From contig JABIQT010000084.1 of the NCBI GenBank assembly GCA_018667995.1, positions 1-11,218 of the forward strand: 11,218 bases of DNA. The letters are read 5' to 3'. Numbering within the stretch: position 1 is the first letter of the stretch; each line of letters starts with the position of its first letter. The notes beneath the pieces were generated by a model, which did no database searches, was not told the origin of the DNA, and was given only the letters and a program-made list of their open reading frames with translations. This document shows positions 1-5,810 of this stretch, in pieces. The DNA is from Candidatus Latescibacterota bacterium (GTDB lineage: Bacteria; JAAXHH01; JABIQT01). The translations under genes and the position numbers were made by a program.

Positions 1-632
1 GGAATGTCGCCGAGGAAGTGGAGATCGAGCTCCGCTGCCGCCAACCGCCCACCACCATTGCCAAAAATATGTGTGCGCTCTCCAGAGCCCGGTGCGACAA
101 AATAGCTCATATTTTCAACTATACCGAGAATAGGGACTTTGAGGCGTTGAAACATAGTGATGCACCTGCGAACATCCGAAAGTGCAACCTGCTGAGGCGT
201 AGTGACTATGACCGCACCGGACAGGGGGGCGGCCTGCGCCAGGGCCAGTGACGCATCACCCGTACCCGGAGGCAAATCGATGAATAGATAATCCAACTCG
301 CCCCAGTCCACCTCGCCTATAAATCGCTTTACCATCTTACCCACCAGCGGGCCGCGATAGATGATAGCATCAGACTGTCCCGAGATGAATCCTACTGACA
401 CCAGTCGTACTCCGTGGCTCACCAGCGGTTTAATGAGCCCTTCATCATTCTGTTCGAGAGGGCCCTGGGCTCCCATCATTTGAGGGATGCTGGGACCATA
501 GATATCCGCATCAAGCAAACCGACAGCGGCGCCCTCTGCTGCCATAGAGGCGGCCAAATTGACACTGACTGTCGACTTCCCCACACCACCTTTTCCGCTG
601 GCTACAGCAATGAGTGCACATGATTCAAGCAC
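1..632 (-). CDS. mrp: Mrp/ApbC-family P-loop Fe-S carrier ATPase (3' end outside window)
   Basis: This is a cytoplasmic nucleotide-binding protein of the Mrp/ApbC/NBP35 family, which carries and transfers iron-sulfur clusters to apo-proteins. About 210 residues are visible and the C-terminus lies beyond the left edge. I see the deviant Walker A GKGGVGKST (residues 13-21), the family signature LLDADIYGPSIP (39-50), IDLPPGTGD (118-126), TPQQVALSD (145-153) and VENMSYF (172-178). The start is a GTG at 632-630, preceded by AGGG at 642-639 with 6-nt spacing; an in-frame stop lies just upstream (about 664-666) and the next Met is residue 30. The protein therefore begins at the P-loop and has no N-terminal MIP18/DUF59 domain. 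After VENMSYFV the usual CPxCG is replaced by APGSG (A180, S183), so the CxxC cluster ligand pair is absent. It follows an ErpA-like gene but a strong terminator separates them. The family call is secure; the activity is less certain. Confidence 0.93.
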   Translation of the reverse strand, partial: MLESCALIAVASGKGGVGKSTVSVNLAASMAAEGAAVGLLDADIYGPSIPQMMGAQGPLEQNDEGLIKPLVSHGVRLVSVGFISGQSDAIIYRGPLVGKMVKRFIGEVDWGELDYLFIDLPPGTGDASLALAQAAPLSGAVIVTTPQQVALSDVRRCITMFQRLKVPILGIVENMSYFVAPGSGERTHIFGNGGGRLAAAELDLHFLGDI

Positions 633-679
633 AAAAATCCCTGTCTCTGTGTAGTTTTTACACTAACTCAATTGGGTAT

Positions 680-716
680 AAAAAAACGGGGAGGCCGATG
701 CTACCAAGGCCTCCCC
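680..716 (-). terminator. Rho-independent terminator after the erpA-like gene
   Basis: Read on the minus strand, a perfect 9-bp GC-rich stem GGGGAGGCC / GGCCTCCCC (716-708 pairing with 696-688) encloses an 11-nt loop. A single G and a run of seven T (686-680) follow. It starts 13 bases after the stop codon of the ErpA-like gene and ends about 48 bases before the GTG of mrp, so it should end the erpA transcript and limit read-through into mrp. A small 5-bp hairpin (663-659 with 653-649) lies between it and the mrp ribosome binding site. Confidence 0.92.
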
Positions 717-729
717 AGAAATTCAGAAA

Positions 730-1053
730 CTACACGTGAAAGGATTCACCGCAACCACAAGTGCCTTTGGCATTGGGGTTATTGACTTTGAAGCCTGCCC
801 CCATCAACCCTTCAACGTAGTCCAACTCTGAGCCCATCAAATATATGGCGCTTTTCATGTCAACGAAGACCTTTACACCGTTTTCCTCAATGGTCTGATC
901 AGCCTCACCGGCTTCCTTATCAAAAGCGAGGCGATATTGAAAACCGGAACATCCACCGCCGGAAATCATCATGCGTAAACCGTGTTCTGGATTTCCCTGA
1001 TCGGTCAGAAGGGCTCGTATTTTATCTGCTGCTGCTTCAGTGACTGTTACCAT
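730..1053 (-). CDS. erpA: A-type iron-sulfur cluster carrier (ErpA/IscA family)
   Basis: This 107-residue cytoplasmic protein has the standard length of A-type carriers, which receive Fe-S clusters from a scaffold and pass them to client apo-proteins. The three ligand cysteines are present: C35 in SGGGCSGF, and C99 and C101 in GTCGCGESF near the C-terminus. The stretch SELDYVEGLMGAGFKVNNPNA just before the CGC motif is typical of the family and leans toward ErpA-like members, but ErpA, IscA and SufA are hard to separate by eye. The ATG at 1053 has a near-perfect Shine-Dalgarno AAGGAGG (1068-1062) with 8-nt spacing. A sigma70-like promoter lies upstream and a strong terminator downstream, so it can be expressed as a single gene between the cysteine desulfurase and mrp. 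Nothing in the protein looks abnormal. Confidence 0.95.
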   Translation of the reverse strand: MVTVTEAAADKIRALLTDQGNPEHGLRMMISGGGCSGFQYRLAFDKEAGEADQTIEENGVKVFVDMKSAIYLMGSELDYVEGLMGAGFKVNNPNAKGTCGCGESFHV

Positions 1054-1125
1054 GCGGAGTGCCTCCTTGAGTACTTCTATCTTCGCTGTCTGATATACGA
1101 TGTTTCAGCGCTCGGATTTGTCAGA

Positions 1126-1154
1126 TTAATAAGCATATTGATTGCCCGTGTCAA
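1126..1154 (-). promoter_or_regulatory. Sigma70-like promoter for the erpA-like gene
   Basis: On the minus strand a perfect -35 box TTGACA (1154-1149) is followed by a 17-bp spacer and a -10-like TATTAA (1131-1126, 4 of 6 consensus bases). Transcription would start near 1119, leaving a leader of about 65 bases before the ATG at 1053. The promoter sits in the 152-bp gap after the cysteine desulfurase stop codon. I looked for an IscR-like operator around it and saw no convincing one. Prediction from sequence only. Confidence 0.55.
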
Positions 1155-1205
1155 CTACTAACAATAACCAGCCACCTTTTTTTGAGGCGCAGCCCTACTT
1201 ATCTT

Positions 1206-2330
1206 CTAACTGGCCGGGTAATTAGGCAACAAAGACCGCAACCTGCCAACGGTCTCTGCTATGGTCGCCACAACGTAATCGACCTCCTCGATCGTGTTTC
1301 CCCGTCCGAGTCCAAACCTTAGCGCGCTCTCTGCCAGGGCTCGATCTCGACCCAGTGCCATGAGAACATATGAAGGGTCAATTGTGGTCCGCGAGGTACA
1401 TGCAGATCCCGATGACACGGCAATATCCCGAAGACTCAGGAGTAGCGATCCTCCCTCTATCCCGGAAAAACAGACATTGAGGTTTCCGGGAAGACGTCGG
1501 ACAGGGTGACCATTCAGTTTGATATCGTCAACCGAGGCGCTCAGACTGCGATAGAGATGATCACGGAGCGAGACCAAACGCTCCCCTTCGACATCCATAA
1601 CTGCTTCGCAAATCTCACATGCGAGTCCCAGGCCCACAATCCCGGGCAGGTTGAGCAGAGACTCATCACCGAGCGGCGATAGCATCTTAATGGCAGGATC
1701 CGATTCACGAACATAAAGCGCACCTATCCCTTTTGGACCGTACATTTTATGCGCGGAAATCGAGAGTAGATCCACCCCGAGCTCATTCACCGAAACCGGT
1801 ATCTTCCCTACGGCCTGAACGGCATCCGTGTGAAGCAGCAATCCCTTGTCTCTGGCAATCTTTCCTATCGCGTTAACCGGGTTTATGCTGCCAATCTCGT
1901 TGTTGCCATATGCAATCGTAATTAGAATAGTGTTCTCATTGATTGCGTGGGAGACATCCTCTGGAGAAACCATGCCGTCGGAGTCCACCGGCAGATAGGT
2001 GACAACAAAGCCCTGCTGCTCCAGACTTGTACAACAATCAAGAATTGCCTTATGCTCCACCTGAGAGGTAATGATGTGATTTCCTCTCTCTCGACGCGCA
2101 AGCGCGATACCCTTGACCGCGAGATTATCGGACTCGGTCGCCCCCGATGTAAATCGGATTTCGGAGGGATCCGCACCTATCAGGCGTGCTATTCGTTCGC
2201 GGCTCACGGCAACGGCGTCTCGGCACTGCCCTTCGGACTTTGATCCCAGGTAGAAAGGCTTGATCGCATCGAGAATCGTGGGATCCAATGGCGTTGTTGC
2301 GTGATGATCCATATAGATAGGTAACTTCAA
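1206..2330 (-). CDS. iscS: Class I cysteine desulfurase (IscS/NifS type) lacking two active-site loops
   Basis: This PLP enzyme of the aminotransferase class V fold would take sulfur from L-cysteine as a persulfide for Fe-S assembly. Visible landmarks are MDHHATTPLDP (7-17), TSGATESDN (61-69), H93 in VEHKAILD, NNEIG (143-147), D169 and Q172 in HTDAVQAVGK, the PLP lysine K195 in SAHKMYGPKG, and catalytic C311 in SSGSACTS. The length is 374 residues against roughly 385-405 for the family. Against E. coli IscS as I remember it, about 9-11 residues are missing after residue 31, where FGNPSS-H-FG should be, and about 7 near 220-227, where GGGHERG-RSGT should be. Both gaps are in frame and the rest is well conserved. 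The start is a TTG at 2330 with TGAGG (2342-2338) 7 nt upstream; an internal ATG (residue 7) would cut into the conserved N-terminus. It begins 56 bases after the propeller lipoprotein gene with no visible terminator. Family certain; activity in doubt. Confidence 0.93.
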   Translation of the reverse strand: MKLPIYMDHHATTPLDPTILDAIKPFYLGSKSEGQCRDAVAVSRERIARLIGADPSEIRFTSGATESDNLAVKGIALARRERGNHIITSQVEHKAILDCCTSLEQQGFVVTYLPVDSDGMVSPEDVSHAINENTILITIAYGNNEIGSINPVNAIGKIARDKGLLLHTDAVQAVGKIPVSVNELGVDLLSISAHKMYGPKGIGALYVRESDPAIKMLSPLGDESLLNLPGIVGLGLACEICEAVMDVEGERLVSLRDHLYRSLSASVDDIKLNGHPVRRLPGNLNVCFSGIEGGSLLLSLRDIAVSSGSACTSRTTIDPSYVLMALGRDRALAESALRFGLGRGNTIEEVDYVVATIAETVGRLRSLLPNYPAS

Positions 2331-2337
2331 ACTACAG

Positions 2338-2342
2338 CCTCA
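2338..2342 (-). promoter_or_regulatory. Ribosome binding site supporting a TTG start
   Basis: TGAGG on the minus strand lies 7 bases before TTG at 2330-2328. With the conserved N-terminal sequence that follows (K-L-P-I-Y-M-D), it supports the TTG over the downstream ATG as the start of the cysteine desulfurase. Confidence 0.6.
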
Positions 2343-2386
2343 TTGGATATGGATACAGGAATCTTGGTGATTTGGGCAGTGTTTAT

Positions 2387-3730
2387 TCAGGGAATGAATG
2401 TGACGCTACGTGTCCCCTGATCCACTGCGATCGTGGTCGGTACTAATAATCCCGGAAATCGTGCGATCTCTACACCGTCATTAGAGTATTTCAGAAGGCC
2501 GGTAAGTGCCAGATCTGAGACCCAGACATTGCCGTTGGTGTCGTCAATCGTTACGTCGGAAGGTACAACCAGTCCCGACAATATCTTATGAAATGATTGG
2601 CTCTGTAGTACATCATATAGCCCTGAAACGGAATCCGAGATACGAAGAATAGAGGCTGTGCCGGAATCAATGATCCAACAATCGTTGGTCAATACACTAT
2701 AGGCCAGCGAGATAGGTTCGGTAAAACCGGTTATAGTTGCGGAGACACTTCCGTCTGGATCCAGCCTGAAGACTGATGCTCTCGAGGAGTCGATTACCCA
2801 GCAAGCCCCGCTGGATGCGTTCACGGCAATCTCGGATGGTAATCCCATATTCTCCACGGTCGAGAGGCGTACACTTAGATTGGATATGAGCGATACCGTA
2901 TGGGCCCCAGAATCTCCGATCCAGGCAGAACCTGAATTTCCGACTATCGCGAGGGCCGTCGGCTTAACAAAATCTGTTAACCTGAAAATTGGGATGCCCT
3001 TCTCGGTCGCTCTAACGACCAGGGCATCTCCTTCGCCGGTTCCCTCATCGGCGACCCAGACCGACCCATCACTGGGATCGACCCCAACAGGCCCTGGCAG
3101 CCTAAAGCCCGTCACGACCGTAGAACGAGTACCGGCGGCGGTGTACCTAACAGCGATTCCTCCCTGGCCCGCTCCACCAAATTCTGTCGTCAACCAAGCA
3201 GCCCCGTCTCTTGGATCAATCGCTATGTGACGGGCACCAAAGATTGATACCACTGAATGAGAAATGGCCCGAGCATCGGAAGATACCTTGAGGACGAATC
3301 CCAGTCCTTCATCAATAACCCAGCAGGATTCAGGCCCCGGAGAGCTGAAGACCCCATTTGAAATGTCGCTCTCCAATGGGTTCTGCCGATCCCCTATCAA
3401 CACAGAGAATTTATACTCATAGGTTTCGCCATTCAGGACGTTTTCGTCAACGAACTCATTGGGCGGTGGCGTTCCGAAAACATCCGTCGTAGTTACACTG
3501 CCGCTCCCATCGGTTCGATACAGTCTATATCCAACCACATCTGATAGGAAAACGCGATTCCACGATAATCCGACACTCTCGTGATTACCGAGTGACCTCA
3601 GGTTCTGAGGACGACCGCTGGTTAACGCGTTGCCTGCATCAAGTGGATTGCGTCGCTCTCTATCATCAGGGTCACATCCGCTCATCAATATCATGCCGAT
3701 AACGACCGTAATGTATAACCTATAATTCAT
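2387..3730 (-). CDS. Lipoprotein with Fn3-like domain and seven-bladed NHL/Vgb-like beta-propeller
   Basis: This is a 447-residue envelope lipoprotein of unknown role. The signal peptide (1-18) ends in LMSG before lipidated C19; Asp follows at +2, which in E. coli favours inner-membrane retention but may not in this phylum. A short linker carries NPLD (28-31), a motif common at the mature N-terminus of FCB-group lipoproteins. Residues about 39-128 look like a fibronectin type III domain (SVGLSWNRV, VGYRLYRTDG, YEYKFSV). The rest is a propeller. Strand-like 'xxW(V/I)xD' motifs place Trp at 137, 179, 225, 270, 311, 352 and 403, spaced 41-51 residues, so seven blades with the last strand (SVTFIP) possibly closing the ring. 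Such propellers bind proteins, glycans or peptidoglycan-linked partners; no catalytic residues are evident. The ATG has AGGA (3741-3738) 7 nt upstream and lies 12 bases after the PEGA gene stop, so the genes are probably co-transcribed. Fold call fairly sure; function unknown. Confidence 0.85.
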   Translation of the reverse strand: MNYRLYITVVIGMILMSGCDPDDRERRNPLDAGNALTSGRPQNLRSLGNHESVGLSWNRVFLSDVVGYRLYRTDGSGSVTTTDVFGTPPPNEFVDENVLNGETYEYKFSVLIGDRQNPLESDISNGVFSSPGPESCWVIDEGLGFVLKVSSDARAISHSVVSIFGARHIAIDPRDGAAWLTTEFGGAGQGGIAVRYTAAGTRSTVVTGFRLPGPVGVDPSDGSVWVADEGTGEGDALVVRATEKGIPIFRLTDFVKPTALAIVGNSGSAWIGDSGAHTVSLISNLSVRLSTVENMGLPSEIAVNASSGACWVIDSSRASVFRLDPDGSVSATITGFTEPISLAYSVLTNDCWIIDSGTASILRISDSVSGLYDVLQSQSFHKILSGLVVPSDVTIDDTNGNVWVSDLALTGLLKYSNDGVEIARFPGLLVPTTIAVDQGTRSVTFIP

Positions 3731-3742
3731 GCTGCGGTCCTA

Positions 3743-4597
3743 TTATCTGGAATGAAATGCGCGGGACAAAAAGAAATAGAATGCGCCCGCAAAGTTGATC
3801 TGTGCCGCGACCGCGTATGTACTCGTCCGACTGTCCTGACTCGCCGCTCGTTGGTAAAACCCCTCTGATCGTGTTGGGTCCGCCGTGCGTAGATAGTTCG
3901 AGTAGGCTTGATCCGCTTTTCTGTCAGAATTTAGAGCCATACCCGTAAACAGTAGTCCGAGACCCAGCGTAGCATAACCTAATTTCTTACTCAGCCTGTG
4001 CCTGCCCGTAACCATATCTCCAAAAGTGCTCGCATCAGATTGGGGCGATCGTTTTACGGACGCCGACTCTATTGCCAGCGTTACGTCAAAAACCTGTTGG
4101 AGCGTGTCTCGTACAATGAACGCCTGAAGCGTCTCTTGAAAACCAGATTTGCGCAAAGCAATGGTGTAAGGTCCGGGCGTGAGATTTGCGAGCCGAATGG
4201 GCGTAGTTCCGAGCAGCAAACTGTTCATGTAGACCTCAGCTCCGAACGGATCGGAACGAACAACAACAGGCCCCACGAATACCGCATGGGCGGTAGTGGC
4301 CTCTTCTGCCGACACGGTTACTTCACGCTGCCAGTCCAGCACATCCCAGGATGACGTTTCGGGCCTTGTGATCCGAAATAGATAACTGCCAGACGGTAGG
4401 CTATAGTCAATCAGAGGCGTACGTCCGACTAACCTGTCGTCGATAAATAAAGGCAAATCCGAGGGATCTGACGTGATAGATACGACACCGCGTACCCTCT
4501 GTGCCGAGACAGTGTCAGACCAGAGAGCCGCAGATAGGACGATAACCGTGAGCCCGAATGTGACTGTTCTGTCGAATAGAACTCGAAAGACCTTCAT
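3743..4597 (-). CDS. PEGA-domain membrane protein with two PEGA repeats
   Basis: This 284-residue exported protein has a signal peptide (1-32, hydrophobic 11-26, cleavage after V-S-A) and two successive PEGA-type domains. The first is at about 38-106 (ITSDPSDLPLFIDDRLVGRTP, then LPSGSYLFRI) and the second at about 109-175 (VRSDPFGAEVYMNSLLLGTTP, then LTPGPYTIALRKSGF). Hydrophobic segments at about 206-221 and 261-278 flank a polar segment rich in Asp, Arg and Tyr; they may be membrane helices or buried helices. PEGA domains resemble beta-sandwich modules found in surface and wall-associated proteins; no enzyme activity is expected. The frame is open 165 bases further upstream into the preceding gene, but M at 4597 is chosen because the signal peptide starts there and it falls 13 bases after the PQQ gene stop. 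Its ribosome site is weak (GGA, 7 nt spacing). It is tightly packed between two propeller lipoprotein genes, which suggests a shared complex. Confidence 0.82.
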   Translation of the reverse strand: MKVFRVLFDRTVTFGLTVIVLSAALWSDTVSAQRVRGVVSITSDPSDLPLFIDDRLVGRTPLIDYSLPSGSYLFRITRPETSSWDVLDWQREVTVSAEEATTAHAVFVGPVVVRSDPFGAEVYMNSLLLGTTPIRLANLTPGPYTIALRKSGFQETLQAFIVRDTLQQVFDVTLAIESASVKRSPQSDASTFGDMVTGRHRLSKKLGYATLGLGLLFTGMALNSDRKADQAYSNYLRTADPTRSEGFYQRAASQDSRTSTYAVAAQINFAGAFYFFLSRAFHSR

Positions 4598-4610
4598 CTT
4601 GTAATCCAAA

Positions 4611-5720
4611 TCAGTTCCGCAACGCGGAAAATGCGTAGATGTGTCGATCGTCCGATCCCACCATGAGTACATCCTGCACCACAAATGGCGCAACATTGAT
4701 GCTGTCCTGAGTCTCATACTTCCAGGTAACGAGTCCAGTCTCAGCGTCAAGAGCATAAACATGTCGATCTGTGGATACTACATATACGTAACCATTTAGG
4801 GTCAAGGGCGGCGCCACCACAATACCTTCAGTCTGAAATCTCCATAGTTCCCTGCCGGTAAAAGCGTCCAGGCAGTACAGGTTTCGATCATTCGAGCCCT
4901 GGTAGACCTTCCCATTGTCCACGATGGGAGAACAGTAGAGGCTACCCCCCGTGGTAAACTTCCAACGCAATTCTCCGCTCGAGGCGTCGAGGCAATAGAG
5001 GGATTGATCATAGCTTGGGATGTACACGGCATCAGCCGACACTGCCGGTGCCCTTGTCACGGTTCCATCTGTTCTGTAAGTCCAAAGTTCATCGCCATTA
5101 TCCGCGTCAAGAGCGTAGATCCGGTTATCATCAGATCCGACGTACACTCGGCCATCCCGAACCACCGGTGTGGTCCGAACCTGGCGTCCAACGCGATGTT
5201 CCCAAATCGTCTCACCGCTGTCGGCGGCCAGCGCATAGGCAATCCCGTTCTCGGAACCCGTGTAAACAACGCTGTCCACAAGCGTCGGCGCCGACAAGCC
5301 GTTTAGCAATTTTCGACGCCAAATCGTCTCTTTTTTTCGGGTATCAAAGGCAACGAATTCACGCCATTCCCGCGGTGTCTGTCCAACTACGGAGAGAAAA
5401 AGCGTATCACCACCCAAGGCGGGGGTGACTGCCCCGGTACCGTTTATTTCGTCCGTAAACTCAGCGACCAGCCCGTTCTCCGCATTCATGAGATAGATCT
5501 TATTATTCGACATAGGTACGAACATCGTCGTCCCACGAACAGCTGGAGGAGCCAGGATCGGCCCCTTTAACTTGGTCCTCCAAATCAAAGACAGCGGGGG
5601 CTGAATAGCTCGCGGGACTTCGCCACGTTCGAGAACGCCCGCGCCATTCAACGCAATGTAGGGCTTCCCGCAAGATGCAAGCGGCAGCAGAAACACCAGT
5701 AGGCCCCATAGTTTACTCAT
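4611..5720 (-). CDS. PQQ-type eight-bladed beta-propeller lipoprotein, BamB-like
   Basis: This is a 369-residue lipoprotein. Its signal peptide ends in the lipobox LASC with lipidated C17 and Gly at +2. The mature part is built of PQQ-like blades of about 40 residues with the pattern (I/V)Y-x-LD-x-x-(S/T/N)G-x-x-x-W. I count seven complete copies plus a closing strand (IYAFSA), pairing with the first W (LIWRTKL), which gives eight blades as in BamB. Members of this fold include BamB, which assists the outer-membrane barrel assembly factor BamA, and quinoprotein dehydrogenases; no PQQ or heme ligands are seen, so a scaffold or chaperone role is more likely. An in-frame ATG exists 9 bases upstream (5729), but AGGA (5732-5729) has proper 8-nt spacing only to the ATG at 5720. 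It lies 90 bp downstream of the Omp85-like barrel fusion and 13 bp before the PEGA gene. BamB orthology is not proven; the neighbouring barrel makes an analogous role attractive. Confidence 0.88.
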   Translation of the reverse strand: MSKLWGLLVFLLPLASCGKPYIALNGAGVLERGEVPRAIQPPLSLIWRTKLKGPILAPPAVRGTTMFVPMSNNKIYLMNAENGLVAEFTDEINGTGAVTPALGGDTLFLSVVGQTPREWREFVAFDTRKKETIWRRKLLNGLSAPTLVDSVVYTGSENGIAYALAADSGETIWEHRVGRQVRTTPVVRDGRVYVGSDDNRIYALDADNGDELWTYRTDGTVTRAPAVSADAVYIPSYDQSLYCLDASSGELRWKFTTGGSLYCSPIVDNGKVYQGSNDRNLYCLDAFTGRELWRFQTEGIVVAPPLTLNGYVYVVSTDRHVYALDAETGLVTWKYETQDSINVAPFVVQDVLMVGSDDRHIYAFSALRN

Positions 5721-5728
5721 TGGGATCA

Positions 5729-5732
5729 TCCT
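5729..5732 (-). promoter_or_regulatory. Ribosome binding site deciding the PQQ lipoprotein start
   Basis: AGGA on the minus strand overlaps the upstream ATG (5729-5727), so it cannot serve that codon, but it is 8 nt from the ATG at 5720-5718. This favours the downstream start of the BamB-like gene. Confidence 0.55.
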
Positions 5733-5810
5733 AAATTGATTACATGTATCATCGATGTCAGAGAAATGTTCGAGACGATAGTCATAATTAGAGGCATCAT
5801 GCTATGTTTC

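Noticed and set aside
18-623. Two short plus-strand frames (18-251 and 414-623)
   Set aside because: Both are antisense to the unambiguous Mrp coding sequence.
1054-1205. IscR-type operator near the erpA promoter
   Set aside because: No convincing match to the remembered IscR type 1 or type 2 motifs.
2376-2400. Small inverted repeat ATTCA/TGAAT at the stop codon of the propeller lipoprotein gene
   Set aside because: The stem is only 5 bp, AT-rich and has no T run, so it is not a credible terminator.
4598-4762. N-terminal extension of the PEGA gene to position 4762
   Set aside because: It overlaps the BamB-like coding sequence by over 150 bases, looks unlike a protein N-terminus, and would bury the signal peptide that starts at 4597.
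5721-5810. Promoter before the BamB-like gene
   Set aside because: Only weak -35/-10 resemblances (for example TTGAGA followed by TAATTA) were found; not enough to call.
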